Shown: positions 9,188-19,024, counted from the first letter of the stretch. The stretch: DNA of 64,000 bases from SAR86 cluster bacterium (GCA_028135785.1 JAOIHS010000003.1:1-64000), one strand, 5' to 3'. Notes: generated by a model not told the origin, from the sequence alone. Numbers and translations: made by a program.

Positions 9188-10079
9188 TTCTGATAATTTT
9201 TACTATATATATGCTTTTTATAGCTGCCTAAAGATCAATAAACCACTTTCATATATTCAAGTGGTAGGAAAAAAAGCAAAAAATTTAAAAATAATTGGAA
9301 CTATAATCTTTACCCCTGAGGGAATAAATTCAACTATAGCCTCTCATAATTTAAATAATTTGGATAACTTTATTGCCTTTCTTGAAAAAGATTTTGGTTC
9401 AATTTCAATAAAAAAGTCTAAATCCATAAAAGCTCCTTTTAAAAAACTTAAAATTAAAACTAGAGATGAAATAGTTCCCTCAGGGACAGATGTAAGAGTT
9501 GATGTTTCTTTAAATAAATATATAGAGCCGGAAAATTGGAATGAATTTATTAATGATGAAAGTGTAGTAACGATTGATGTAAGAAATAATTATGAGATCG
9601 GCGTCGGTACTTTTAACAAAGCAGTCTCTCCAAATACTAAAAATTTTAGAGAATTCGATAAATACATTAAAGCGTCTAAAAAGTTATTTACCGATAAAAA
9701 ATTAGCTATTTTTTGTACAGGAGGAATTAGATGTGAAAAAGCATCAGCATTATTTCATGCAAATGGTATTGATGATGTTTATCAACTAGAAGGTGGAATT
9801 CTTAATTATTTTGAAAAATCATCATCTACTGATAATTGGACTGGAGATTGTTTTGTTTTTGATGACAGGGTTACCGTCGATAAAAATTTACAAACTGGAT
9901 CACATACACAATGTTTTGCATGTAGAAGACCTTTATCTAGCGATGATTTATTAAAGCTTGAATACATTGAAGGCATTTCTTGTCATAATTGCAAAAATGA
10001 AAAGACCGAAGAAGATCGACAAAGATTTGCTGAAAGACAAAAACAAAATTTACTAAAAAAAATAAATGACAGTTACTAA
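9180..10079 (+). CDS. trhO: tRNA uridine(34) hydroxylase TrhO (rhodanese-like, UPF0176)
   Basis: 299 aa. TrhO uses molecular oxygen to form 5-hydroxyuridine at the wobble base of tRNA. An N-terminal acylphosphatase-like part comes first, then a rhodanese domain with the active loop CTGGIRCEKASA, then GDCFVFDDRV and a C-terminal CFACRRPL...CHNCKNEK zinc-knuckle-like segment, as in YceA. An in-frame TTG at 9168 gives an extra MVGD, but I prefer ATG 9180, preceded by the purine-rich GGTGGGGG. Overlaps bolA by 8 nt and the RND gene by 14 nt. Confidence 0.9.
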   Translation: MTNSDNFYYIYAFYSCLKINKPLSYIQVVGKKAKNLKIIGTIIFTPEGINSTIASHNLNNLDNFIAFLEKDFGSISIKKSKSIKAPFKKLKIKTRDEIVPSGTDVRVDVSLNKYIEPENWNEFINDESVVTIDVRNNYEIGVGTFNKAVSPNTKNFREFDKYIKASKKLFTDKKLAIFCTGGIRCEKASALFHANGIDDVYQLEGGILNYFEKSSSTDNWTGDCFVFDDRVTVDKNLQTGSHTQCFACRRPLSSDDLLKLEYIEGISCHNCKNEKTEEDRQRFAERQKQNLLKKINDSY

Positions 10080-12507
10080 TTGGATTACAAGAACTCCAAA
10101 AATAAACCTTTTTTCAATGTTTTTTATTCTAATTATCATTGCCACAGGTATTTCTAATTTTAAATTAGATGCATCTTCTGAAACACTTCTGCTAGAAAAT
10201 GATCCTGACCTAAAACTATATAGAGAAAATACTGAACTTTATGGTTCTAGCGATTTTTTAGTTGTTACTTTTACACCCAATGAGACATTAATATCAAAAT
10301 CAGTTATCACTGATATAAAAACCCTTGTAAGTGATCTTTCTCAGATTAAAGGAATTTCAAGCGTTTTAAGTTTATTGGATGTGCCTTTAATAGAAAGCCT
10401 TCCTGGTGAATCTCTTAGCGATATTGCAGATAGTATTTCTACTCTTAACGAAAAAAATATAGATATAAAGTTAGCTAAAAGAGTCTTATCTACAAATCCT
10501 GTTTATAAAAATTTATTAATAAGTGAAGATTTAAAAACCACAGCATTTCAATTAACTTTGAATCGTAATCTTATCTACGAGAGTTTAATCAATGAAAGGT
10601 ATTTAATTAATGAATCCTTTTCCGAAACTAAACAAGAAGATCTTAACGAAATAAATAGGTTAATAAATATAGAAAAAGCTCAGATTTCTAATAATGAAAA
10701 AAAATTAGTTTCGTCAATAAGATCATTGCTTGCCCAATATTCAACTAAAGGTGAGTTGTTTCTAGGTGGCGGGGCAATGATAACTGCTGACACCATTAAG
10801 TTTATCTCTCAAGATTTATTTGTATTTGGCATAGCAGTTTTATTAATCTTTGTAGTTGTGTTGTCATATATTTTTAGAAGTTTGGTGTGGGTATTAATTC
10901 CATTATTGACAGCTGGAGTAACTTCAATCTTGTCAATGGGAGCAGTAGGTTGGTTGGGTTGGAAAGTAACAGTTGTTTCTGCAAATTTTGTTTCTATTCT
11001 AATGATTATCAGTATTTCATTGATGGTGCACTTAATAGTGAGATATCAAGAACTAGCATCTATAAATAAAAATTTAAATCAAAGAGAACTCGTTGGAGAA
11101 ACTCTTAGGCAAATGTTTTTACCATGCCTCTATACAGCGTTAACCACTTTAGTAGCTTTTGCCTCATTAATAGTTAGTGATATAAAGCCAGTCATTGATT
11201 TTGGAATTATTATGGTACTTGGTGTATCGATTACTTTTCTTTTTGCTTTTATTTTTTTTGGCTCTTTGTTATCCCTAATTAATAAAGATAGGTTAAATTT
11301 GGGCTCGGATAATTCTTCTAGAAAAACTTTAATGATTCATAGTCTAGCTAAGAATAATCCCTATAAGGTCATATTATTTTCCTTACTAGTTTTGCTTTTA
11401 TCTAGTTGGGGAATATCTAAATTAACAGTTGAAAATAAGTTTATTGATTATTTCAAATCATCTACTGAAATATACAAAGGCCTCTCTCTAATAGATAGAA
11501 AACTTGGAGGTACAGCGACATTAGATGTAATTATCGATGCTCCAGAAGTTCAAATAGCAGAAGATGAAGGATTTGATGATTTTGATGATGACTTTGGAAG
11601 TGCGTTGGACGATGAAATCGAAGAGCAGGGCTACTGGTTCACTTCTGATAATTTAGCTTATCTTGAAACAATCCATGATTACTTAGAAAATAGACCAGAA
11701 ATAGGAAAAGTTTTGTCTGTTTCCAGCGGCATAAAAATAGCTGAAATAGCTAACAACAATAAAAGACTCTCAGATCTTGAGTTGGCATTGCTTCGAAAGC
11801 TATTACCGGAAGAAATAGAGTCTCAATTATTGGCTTCATATATTACGAATGGCGATAATCAAGTAAGGTTATCTGCAAGAGTAATAGAGTCATATGAAGG
11901 GTTAAACAGAAAAGAATTAATTAGCTCAGTTAGATATGACTTGGAAAATGAGTTCAATTTATCTAAAGATAGATATAAATTAACAGGAATATCAGTAATT
12001 TATAATAATTTATTACAAAGTTTATTTGGTTCATTGATTGGCAGTATGGGGATAGTATTCCTTTGTATTTTCTTGATGTTTATATTTCTTTTTAGGTCTT
12101 TAAGTCTCGCTGTAATAGGCATTATCCCTAACTTTCTAGCCGCTGGTGCCGTCATTGGTACTATAGGGCTTATAGGTATTCCTCTTGATGTTATGACAGT
12201 CACTGTAGCTGCTGTCAGTATCGGAATGGGAGTCGATAATACTATTCATTATATCCATCGATTTAAAAAAGAATTTGCTGCAAGCAAGAACTATTTAGAA
12301 AGCACAAAAAGAACTCATGCAACTATTGGAAGAGCTCTTTTTTATACTTCTATAACAATTGTTTTAGGGTTTTTAGTTCTATCTACTTCTAACTTCAGCC
12401 CAACTATCTTCTTCGGAATTTTTACATCTTTATCTATGGTGATGGCGGTAATAGGGTCTTTAGTTTTATTGCCAGTACTATTAATCAAACTTAAACCAAT
12501 TAGGTGA
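10066..12507 (+). CDS. RND superfamily exporter, MMPL type
   Basis: 813 aa. The layout is RND: one TM near residues 15-32, a periplasmic domain, a cluster of TMs (about 255-405), TM7 near 435, a second periplasmic domain, then a second TM cluster (about 650-805). The GMGVDNTIHYIHRF block in the second half is typical of MMPL/HpnN-like proteins that move lipids or hydrophobic compounds. Residues about 500-525 form a strongly acidic loop (DEGFDDFDDDFG then DDEIEEQ). No membrane-fusion protein or TolC lies nearby, as is usual for MMPL types. Starts inside trhO. Confidence 0.85.
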   Translation: MTVTNWITRTPKINLFSMFFILIIIATGISNFKLDASSETLLLENDPDLKLYRENTELYGSSDFLVVTFTPNETLISKSVITDIKTLVSDLSQIKGISSVLSLLDVPLIESLPGESLSDIADSISTLNEKNIDIKLAKRVLSTNPVYKNLLISEDLKTTAFQLTLNRNLIYESLINERYLINESFSETKQEDLNEINRLINIEKAQISNNEKKLVSSIRSLLAQYSTKGELFLGGGAMITADTIKFISQDLFVFGIAVLLIFVVVLSYIFRSLVWVLIPLLTAGVTSILSMGAVGWLGWKVTVVSANFVSILMIISISLMVHLIVRYQELASINKNLNQRELVGETLRQMFLPCLYTALTTLVAFASLIVSDIKPVIDFGIIMVLGVSITFLFAFIFFGSLLSLINKDRLNLGSDNSSRKTLMIHSLAKNNPYKVILFSLLVLLLSSWGISKLTVENKFIDYFKSSTEIYKGLSLIDRKLGGTATLDVIIDAPEVQIAEDEGFDDFDDDFGSALDDEIEEQGYWFTSDNLAYLETIHDYLENRPEIGKVLSVSSGIKIAEIANNNKRLSDLELALLRKLLPEEIESQLLASYITNGDNQVRLSARVIESYEGLNRKELISSVRYDLENEFNLSKDRYKLTGISVIYNNLLQSLFGSLIGSMGIVFLCIFLMFIFLFRSLSLAVIGIIPNFLAAGAVIGTIGLIGIPLDVMTVTVAAVSIGMGVDNTIHYIHRFKKEFAASKNYLESTKRTHATIGRALFYTSITIVLGFLVLSTSNFSPTIFFGIFTSLSMVMAVIGSLVLLPVLLIKLKPIR

Positions 12508-12511
12508 AAAT

Positions 12512-13645
12512 ATGGGCCCTCTAAAAGGAATTAAAGTTATTGAGTTTTCGGCCCTAGGACCCGGACCATTCTGTGGAATGATCCTTGCAGATTTAGGTGC
12601 TGATGTAACAGTTATAGATCGTTTTGAATCGGCAGGACAATCAACAAAAACTGATATTGCAAGTAGAGGCAAAAGATCTATATCTATCGATTTAAAAAAT
12701 CCTGATTCATTGCCTTTGATTAATGAGTTAATTAGTTCAGCAGATGTCGTTTTAGAGGGACTTAGACCTGGAAAAATGGAAAAACTTAATATGGGTCCGG
12801 ATGATTTTTTAAAAATTAATCCAAAATTAATTTATGGAAGAATGACCGGCTGGGGGCAATTTGGTCCTTTAGCGTCAACTCCAGGTCATGATTTAAATTA
12901 TATTTCTTTGACTGGTGTAATGGCGAGCATTGGAAGTAAGAATGATGTGCCAGCGCCGCCTCTTAATTTAGTAGGAGATTTTGGTGGAGGTGGAATGTTA
13001 TTGGCTATGGGAATATGTGCTGCTTTAGTTGAGACCTCAAGATCAGGAAAAGGTCAAATTATAGATGCAGCTATGACAGATGGTTCGGCATTGCTGATGT
13101 CTATGATGTATGGCTTTTATGGTGCTGGTTTTTGGAAAGACGAAAGAGAGTCTAACCTCCTAGATGGAGCCGCACATTTCTATGGTTGTTATGAGTGTAA
13201 AGATGGAAAATTTGTATCAATTGGATCCATTGAGCCACAGTTTTATAAAGAACTTCTTTCTAGATTAGATTTAGATAAAGAAAAATTTAAAGATCAAATG
13301 GATAAATCTAAATGGCCGGAATTAAAAGAAATTATTAAAGCAAGGTTTAAAGAAAAAAGTAGAGATGATTGGTGCAAGATTATGGAAGGCGGCGAAGTTT
13401 GTTTTTCCCCTGTCTTATCAATGCAAGAAGCCATTGAATTTGAACATAATGTTGAAAGAAAAACATTCGTAGAAATTGATGGTTTAAATCAACCGGCTCC
13501 AGCACCAAGATTTTCTGAAACCCCAAGTGAAATTAAGCATGCACCAGTTGATAAAGGTTTTAATACTAAAGAAATAATTAGTGAATTAGGAGATGAATTT
13601 AATTTCGAAGCTTTAGTAAAGAGCAAAATTATTCCTGAAGGTTAA
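12512..13645 (+). CDS. Alpha-methylacyl-CoA racemase (CaiB/BaiF family)
   Basis: 377 aa family III CoA-transferase fold. Catalytic residues known from Mycobacterium MCR fall at identical numbers here: H126 (PGHDLNY), D156 (VGDFGGG) and E241 (SIEPQF). This favours racemase over CoA-transferase. It would interconvert (2R)- and (2S)-methylacyl-CoA, needed to oxidise branched-chain lipids or sterol side chains. ATG 4 nt after the RND stop; the 3' end overlaps the convergent tatD by 17 nt. A TesB-like thioesterase lies beyond tatD. Confidence 0.9.
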   Translation: MGPLKGIKVIEFSALGPGPFCGMILADLGADVTVIDRFESAGQSTKTDIASRGKRSISIDLKNPDSLPLINELISSADVVLEGLRPGKMEKLNMGPDDFLKINPKLIYGRMTGWGQFGPLASTPGHDLNYISLTGVMASIGSKNDVPAPPLNLVGDFGGGGMLLAMGICAALVETSRSGKGQIIDAAMTDGSALLMSMMYGFYGAGFWKDERESNLLDGAAHFYGCYECKDGKFVSIGSIEPQFYKELLSRLDLDKEKFKDQMDKSKWPELKEIIKARFKEKSRDDWCKIMEGGEVCFSPVLSMQEAIEFEHNVERKTFVEIDGLNQPAPAPRFSETPSEIKHAPVDKGFNTKEIISELGDEFNFEALVKSKIIPEG

Positions 13646-14423
13646 AAAATTTAAGACTATTTTTAAATATTTCGCTGCATAAAATATCAATTGGTTCTTG
13701 CCTGATCTCTGAAACCTTATTTAAAACTTCACTTAAAAATAAAGGTTTATTTCTTCTGCCTTTTATTTTAACTTTTTTAGGAAGTAAATATGGTGAATCA
13801 GTTTCTATTAATAACTTTTCCAAAGGAATATCTGAAATGAACTCTTCCATATGCGCACCTCTTTTTGGATCACATATCCAGCCTGTTAAGCCTATATAAA
13901 AACCTAAATTCAAATAATCAGTCATTTCTATTTTTGACCCAGTAAAGCAATGAACAACACAATTTGTTTCAGGTTTTGCAATTTCTATGCAGTTTAAAAA
14001 ATCTTTATGAGAATCTCTTTGATGAAGAAACAATGGCATTTTTAGCTCATTCGCTATTCCAATATGTTTTTGAAAAGAATTTATTTGATTTTTTTTAGAT
14101 GAGTAATTTCTATTGAAATCTAAACCTGTTTCACCGATAGCCTTAACTAGATTATTTTCAGCAATTTTTTTAATCTCTTCTGCGGATGAGTCATTAAATT
14201 TATCTGCATAATGGGGATGAATACCACAAGTTGATATTAGATTTTCTGGAAATGATTGAGCAATAGAAAGGGCTTTCTTACTATCATTGATATCACAACC
14301 AGTAATGCATATTTTATTAATATTACTTTCTATAAATTCATTTATAATTTCATTTAAATCTATATTAAAAGATTCGTGAGTAAGGTTGGCGCCAATATCA
14401 AATAATTTAGATTGCATGTTCAT
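13629..14423 (-). CDS. tatD: TatD family metal-dependent DNase/hydrolase
   Basis: 264 aa. Motifs in order: FDIGANLTHESF, CGIHPHYAD, AIGETGLDFNRN, LFLHQRDSH, VVHCFTGS, GLTGWICD and IETDSPYLLP. These supply the Glu, His and Asp ligands of the two-metal site of TatD nucleases, which act in DNA repair and degradation in the cytoplasm. The GANL opening is closer to TatD than to YcfH. A second ATG two codons in (14417) is equally possible. Head-to-head with the thioesterase across 18 bp. Confidence 0.9.
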   Translation of the reverse strand: MNMQSKLFDIGANLTHESFNIDLNEIINEFIESNINKICITGCDINDSKKALSIAQSFPENLISTCGIHPHYADKFNDSSAEEIKKIAENNLVKAIGETGLDFNRNYSSKKNQINSFQKHIGIANELKMPLFLHQRDSHKDFLNCIEIAKPETNCVVHCFTGSKIEMTDYLNLGFYIGLTGWICDPKRGAHMEEFISDIPLEKLLIETDSPYLLPKKVKIKGRRNKPLFLSEVLNKVSEIRQEPIDILCSEIFKNSLKFFNLQE

Positions 14424-14441
14424 TAATATAAACTAATTTTT

Positions 14442-15251
14442 ATGAAAACATCGTTTGAGTATTTTACAGAAGATTCATCATTGATTCAGTTAGAAGATAA
14501 TATTTGGAAGGGTTTTCTTTCAGATAGATGGGGAATCGGTAACACCCCTAACGGAGGTTATTCAATGGCGCTAGCAACCCGAGCTATTGCAGGATCTATA
14601 TCGCATAAAGACCCTTTATCTATTTCAGCTAATTACATAGAAAGAGTAGATTTTGGAGAAGCTATAATTAAAGTAGAGCCTCTCGAGGCTACGAAAAGCT
14701 TGAGCACGGCTAGAGCTATGCTATTTCAAGGAAATAAGTTAAAAACTATATTTACTGCAACTTTTACTGATTTCTCTAAATCTAATGGACTTAATTTATC
14801 TGCTAGATCTTCCCCAGACTTCGAACCTTATGATGATTGTATTCTTCAGCCTTATAAAGAAGGATTTAATCCCGTTCTAGAGAAAAGTATAGAAAAAAAA
14901 TATTGTTCAAATTCTCAATGGTGGAAAAGTAATAATAAAAAAAATGATGCTTGTTTAAATTTATATATGTCTTGGCCAGAAAAAGACACTGCCGATCTTT
15001 ATAGTTTGATCTTATTTTTAGATGCAACAACGCCGCCAATTTTTAATAAACTTGGATCAGTAGGATGGGTGCCCACTATTTCACTGACAAGTCATATTCG
15101 AGGTTTTCCAAAACCTGGGCCATTAAAAGTCATAGCAAAAACTGAATTTGTTACTAGAGGTTTTATGGAAGAAGATAGAGAAATTTGGGATTCAGAAGGA
15201 AACTTAGTTGGTCAATCTAAACAGATGGCAAAATTAAGAATAAAGAAGTAA
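14442..15251 (+). CDS. Acyl-CoA thioesterase, TesB-like double hotdog
   Basis: 269 aa with two hotdog halves: TPNGGYSMALATRA in the first and LDATTPPIF...GWVPTISLTSHIRG in the second, ending EIWDSEGNLVGQSKQMAKLR, as in the acyl-CoA thioesterase II superfamily. It should hydrolyse acyl-CoA to free acid and CoA. There is no visible ribosome binding site; the 18-bp gap to tatD is AT only apart from one C, so the mRNA may be leaderless. The racemase gene two loci upstream fits a branched-lipid theme. Confidence 0.82.
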   Translation: MKTSFEYFTEDSSLIQLEDNIWKGFLSDRWGIGNTPNGGYSMALATRAIAGSISHKDPLSISANYIERVDFGEAIIKVEPLEATKSLSTARAMLFQGNKLKTIFTATFTDFSKSNGLNLSARSSPDFEPYDDCILQPYKEGFNPVLEKSIEKKYCSNSQWWKSNNKKNDACLNLYMSWPEKDTADLYSLILFLDATTPPIFNKLGSVGWVPTISLTSHIRGFPKPGPLKVIAKTEFVTRGFMEEDREIWDSEGNLVGQSKQMAKLRIKK

Positions 15252-15309
15252 TTTCCCATTATTTTAGATAAGATATGCAAAATTTAAAATTAAATAAACG
15301 GGGATTGAA

Positions 15310-16161
15310 ATGAAATTTAAAGGAACTAAATCATATATTTCAACGGATGACTTAAGTCTGTCCGTAAATGCGGCTGTAACTCTTGAAAAGCCTTTACTAA
15401 TAAAAGGTGAACCAGGAACTGGAAAAACTATGCTTGCACAGGAAATTGCAGAATCTCTGAAAGTTCCTCTTATCGAATGGAACGTTAAATCAACAACGAA
15501 AGCTCAGCAAGGCCTCTATGAATACGACGCTGTTACTAGACTGAGAGACTCTCAATTAGGCGATGAAAGAGTTAAAGATATTTCAAATTATATCGAGAAA
15601 GGAAAACTTTGGGAGGCTTTTGAAGCTGATGAGAAGGTGGTTCTTTTAATTGATGAAATTGATAAGGCTGATATTGAATTTCCTAATGATTTGCTGCAAG
15701 AAATTGATCGTATGGAGTTTTATGTCTATGAAACTAAACAGCTCATTAAAGCAAAAAAAAGACCCATAGTTATTATTACTAGCAACAATGAAAAAGAATT
15801 ACCTGATGCTTTTTTAAGAAGATGTTTTTTTCATTATATATCTTTCCCTGACAGAGAGACTATGAAACAAATTATTAAAGTTCATCATCCAAAAGTGAAA
15901 GAAAAGCTAGTGAAAGAAGCTTTGGATATATTTTTTGATGTTAGAAAAGTTCCAGGCTTGAAAAAGAAACCATCGACTTCAGAACTGGTTGATTGGTTGA
16001 AACTTTTAATGGCTGATGATTTGCCTGATGAAATTCTTAAAAATAGAGATCCTTCAAAGGCAATTCCACCTTTGTACGGAGCATTGGTTAAAAACGAACA
16101 AGATGTTCAGTTACTTGAAAGACTTGCATTTATGACAAGGAGAGAAAATAACTCTAAATAA
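15310..16161 (+). CDS. MoxR family AAA+ ATPase
   Basis: 283 aa. Walker A GEPGTGKT (about residues 36-43), Walker B VVLLIDEIDKAD, sensor 1 ITSNNEKELPDAFLRRC with the arginine pair. MoxR ATPases act as chaperones that, with a VWA partner, insert metals or assemble enzyme complexes. The stop and the next ATG share TAATG with the VWA gene, the standard MoxR-CoxE pairing. Upstream is a 58-bp gap containing a TAAGAT/GATAT AT-rich stretch that may be a promoter, and a GGGGA before ATG. Confidence 0.9.
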   Translation: MKFKGTKSYISTDDLSLSVNAAVTLEKPLLIKGEPGTGKTMLAQEIAESLKVPLIEWNVKSTTKAQQGLYEYDAVTRLRDSQLGDERVKDISNYIEKGKLWEAFEADEKVVLLIDEIDKADIEFPNDLLQEIDRMEFYVYETKQLIKAKKRPIVIITSNNEKELPDAFLRRCFFHYISFPDRETMKQIIKVHHPKVKEKLVKEALDIFFDVRKVPGLKKKPSTSELVDWLKLLMADDLPDEILKNRDPSKAIPPLYGALVKNEQDVQLLERLAFMTRRENNSK

Positions 16162-17336
16162 TGTTAATTAATTTATTTAAAACTCTTAAAGATGTTGGTA
16201 TTCCTTGCACGCTAAGGGAGTTACTAGACTTAATTAGAGGATTAGAAAATCATCTTGCTTTTGCTAACGTAAATGATTTTTATTTTCTTTCTAGATCAAT
16301 TCTTGTCAAAGATGAAAAACATTACGATAAATTCGACAGAGCTTTTGATATATATTTTAAAGGCCTAGAAACTTTAGATGATGTAATCCAGACCATGATT
16401 CCAGATGAATGGTTAAGAAAAGAATTTGAAAAATTTCTTACTCCAGAAGAATTAAAAAAAATTGAATCTATGGGAGGTCTTGAAAAGCTTTTAGAAGAAT
16501 TTAAAAATAGACTTGAGGAGCAAAAAGGACGTCACGAAGGTGGAAATAAATGGGTTGGAACTGCTGGGACATCTCCATACGGAAATTCTGGAGTTAATCC
16601 AGAGGGTATTAGAGTCGGAGGAGATGGTAAGCAAGGCAAAGCAGTAAAAGTCTGGGAACAAAGGGATTATAGGAACTTAGATGATTCAGTTGAGCTAGGA
16701 ACAAGAAATATAAAGATAGCTTTAAGGAGATTAAGAAAATTTGTAAGAGAATCTAGAGATGATGAATTTGATCTTGATGGCACTATAAAGTCTACAGCCA
16801 AAAATGCCGGACTATTAGATATCAAAATGATCCCTGAAAAGACGAATTCAGTAAAAGTATTAGTTTTATTTGATGTTGGTGGCTCAATGGATCCGCACGT
16901 TAAAATCTGCGAAGAGTTATTCTCAGCCTGCAAAACTGAATTTAAAACTCTTGAATATTTCTACTTTCATAATTTTATTTACGAAACTGTCTGGAAAGAT
17001 AATAATCGTAGACATAACGAGAGAGTTGAAACTATTGAGTTAATTCAAAAATATTCTTCCGATTATAAAATTATCTTTGTTGGCGATGCCTCAATGGCAC
17101 CTTATGAAATATCAAATGCAGGCGGCAGCATAGAACACTGGAACGAAGAGGCTGGCTCTGCTTGGATGAGAAAATTATTTAATAATTACGAAAGATTAAT
17201 TTGGTTAAATCCTATTCCAGAAGATCATTGGGATTATTCAGCATCAATAGACTTATCTAGATCCTTGATAGAAGGTCAAATGTATCCCCTTACCCTTAAA
17301 GGATTGGAAGACGGAATGTCTTTCTTGACTAAATAG
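16161..17336 (+). CDS. CoxE-like VWA-domain protein
   Basis: 391 aa. The N-terminal half is helical (residues 1-130), followed by a Gly/Asn-rich linker (about 125-160). The C-terminal VWA domain has a variant MIDAS: LFDVGGSMD (DxGxS instead of DxSxS), with FVGDASMAPYE supplying a later acidic ligand. CoxE-type proteins work with MoxR ATPases in maturation of metalloenzymes such as molybdenum hydroxylases. No such target enzyme lies in this window, so the client is unknown. Confidence 0.87.
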   Translation: MLINLFKTLKDVGIPCTLRELLDLIRGLENHLAFANVNDFYFLSRSILVKDEKHYDKFDRAFDIYFKGLETLDDVIQTMIPDEWLRKEFEKFLTPEELKKIESMGGLEKLLEEFKNRLEEQKGRHEGGNKWVGTAGTSPYGNSGVNPEGIRVGGDGKQGKAVKVWEQRDYRNLDDSVELGTRNIKIALRRLRKFVRESRDDEFDLDGTIKSTAKNAGLLDIKMIPEKTNSVKVLVLFDVGGSMDPHVKICEELFSACKTEFKTLEYFYFHNFIYETVWKDNNRRHNERVETIELIQKYSSDYKIIFVGDASMAPYEISNAGGSIEHWNEEAGSAWMRKLFNNYERLIWLNPIPEDHWDYSASIDLSRSLIEGQMYPLTLKGLEDGMSFLTK

Positions 17337-17337
17337 T

Positions 17338-18249
17338 TTGTCTAATTTAGCTCTTGAAATAAAGAATCTTTCTAAGACCTATCCTGGCAATATAGAAGCT
17401 CTTAAAAATATTGATCTAAGTGTTTCAGCTGGCGATTTTTATGCTTTATTAGGTCCTAATGGCGCCGGCAAATCAACCGCTATAGGGATTATTAGTTCTT
17501 TGGTTACAAAAACTTCAGGCAGCGTTGAAATTTTAGGTATCGATATTGATACTAATCATTCAAAGGCAAAAAGAAAACTAGGAGTTGTTGGTCAGGAAGT
17601 AAACTTTAATCAATTTGAAACTGTTTATCAGGTTCTTACACATCAAGCAGGCTATTACGGAATGAGCCCTAAAGACATTAAAAAAAATACGGATTACTAT
17701 CTTCAAAGACTTGGTTTATGGGACAAACGTAATGAACAAGGAAGAAACCTTTCGGGAGGGATGAAGAGAAGATTGATGGTGGCTAAGGCTTTAGTTAATA
17801 ACCCTGATCTATTAATCTTAGATGAACCGACTGCTGGAGTAGATATAGAATTGAGAAGATCTTTGTGGGAGTTTCTCCAAGAAATAAATGAAAATGGAAC
17901 TACAATTATTTTAACTACTCATTACTTAGAAGAAGCAGAAAAGCTTTGTAAAAATATTTCTATTATTGATCATGGCCAAATCGTAAGAACCTCTTCAATG
18001 AGATCGCTCTTGCAAGAGTTAGAATCAGAAATTTATGTTTTTGAACTAACAGCATCCCATGAAAAAATAGTAAATTCAGAAAATTTAGAATTTCAAAAAA
18101 TCAATGATACGACCTTTTCAGTTAAAATAGATAAGGTCAATAATCTAAACAAGGTTCTAACTTATTTTTCTCAAAATAATATAAAAATTCAGAGTATGAC
18201 AAATGAAACAAATAGACTTGAAGAGCTATTTTTATCCTTAACTAAATAA
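17338..18249 (+). CDS. ABC-2 type exporter, ATP-binding subunit (YadG-like), TTG start
   Basis: 303 aa. Walker A GPNGAGKST, signature LSGGMKRRLMVAKAL, Walker B LLILDEPTAGVD, switch His in TTHYLEEAE. The start is forced: an in-frame TGA ends at 17328, the first start-like codon after it is TTG at 17338, and the next ATG is over 100 codons in. There is no clear Shine-Dalgarno, so translation probably couples to the VWA stop one base upstream. Forms an exporter with the permease that starts 1 nt after its stop. Substrate unknown. Confidence 0.9.
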   Translation: MSNLALEIKNLSKTYPGNIEALKNIDLSVSAGDFYALLGPNGAGKSTAIGIISSLVTKTSGSVEILGIDIDTNHSKAKRKLGVVGQEVNFNQFETVYQVLTHQAGYYGMSPKDIKKNTDYYLQRLGLWDKRNEQGRNLSGGMKRRLMVAKALVNNPDLLILDEPTAGVDIELRRSLWEFLQEINENGTTIILTTHYLEEAEKLCKNISIIDHGQIVRTSSMRSLLQELESEIYVFELTASHEKIVNSENLEFQKINDTTFSVKIDKVNNLNKVLTYFSQNNIKIQSMTNETNRLEELFLSLTK

Positions 18250-18250
18250 T

Positions 18251-19024
18251 ATGAATTTTATTGAGCAATACAGATCTTTGAGAACCTTAGTAGTAAAGGA
18301 AATTAAAAGGTTCTTTAGAATCTGGCAGCAAACTTTAATTCCTTCTGTAGTTACTACAATTCTTTATTTTGTAATATTTGGCTCATTTATCGGAACAAGA
18401 ATTGGTCAAATGGGCGGATTTGATTATATGCAGTTTATGGCACCCGGTTTAATTATGTTAGCTGTGATAACTAACGCTTATTCAAATGTTGTTTCTTCTT
18501 TTTATGGAGTTAAATTTCAAAAAAGCATAGAAGAATTGCTAGTTTCGCCTATGCCCACATATTTAATTCTATTGGGCTTTGTTGCCGGCGGGGTGGTTAG
18601 AGGTATTTTAGTGGGCATATTGGTTATGGTTACTTCGCTTTTATTCACAGACATTCAGGTTCAAAATATTCCTTTAACACTATTAGTAATTTTTTTAACA
18701 GCAGTACTATTTTCTTTAGCGGGATTGCTTAATGCAATTTTTGCAGATAGCTTTGATGATATAAATATAGTTCCAACATTCGTCCTAACACCTTTAATTT
18801 ATTTAGGTGGTGTTTTTTATTCAATCACTCTTTTATCCGAGACTTGGCAAATTATCTCTAAACTAAATCCAGTGCTGTATATGGTCAATGCATTTAGATA
18901 TGGCATGCTAGGAGTATCAGATATAAACGTAAATGTAGCTTTGGTTATGATTTCATTTTTTATAATTCTTTTTTACACCTTGAGTTTGTATATTTTAAAA
19001 AAAGGCATTGGAATAAGAAGCTAG
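18251..19024 (+). CDS. ABC-2 type exporter, permease subunit (YadH-like)
   Basis: 257 aa with six membrane helices and the ABC-2 layout: an N-terminal cytoplasmic segment (VKEIKRFFRIWQQTLIP), FMAPGLIMLAVITNAYSNV after TM2, and the PLIYLGGVFYSI...LNPVLYMVNAFRYG block typical of the YadH/DrrB group. It pairs with the ATPase one base upstream. The ORF on the opposite strand across its end covers the tRNA and is a shadow. Confidence 0.88.
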   Translation: MNFIEQYRSLRTLVVKEIKRFFRIWQQTLIPSVVTTILYFVIFGSFIGTRIGQMGGFDYMQFMAPGLIMLAVITNAYSNVVSSFYGVKFQKSIEELLVSPMPTYLILLGFVAGGVVRGILVGILVMVTSLLFTDIQVQNIPLTLLVIFLTAVLFSLAGLLNAIFADSFDDINIVPTFVLTPLIYLGGVFYSITLLSETWQIISKLNPVLYMVNAFRYGMLGVSDINVNVALVMISFFIILFYTLSLYILKKGIGIRS

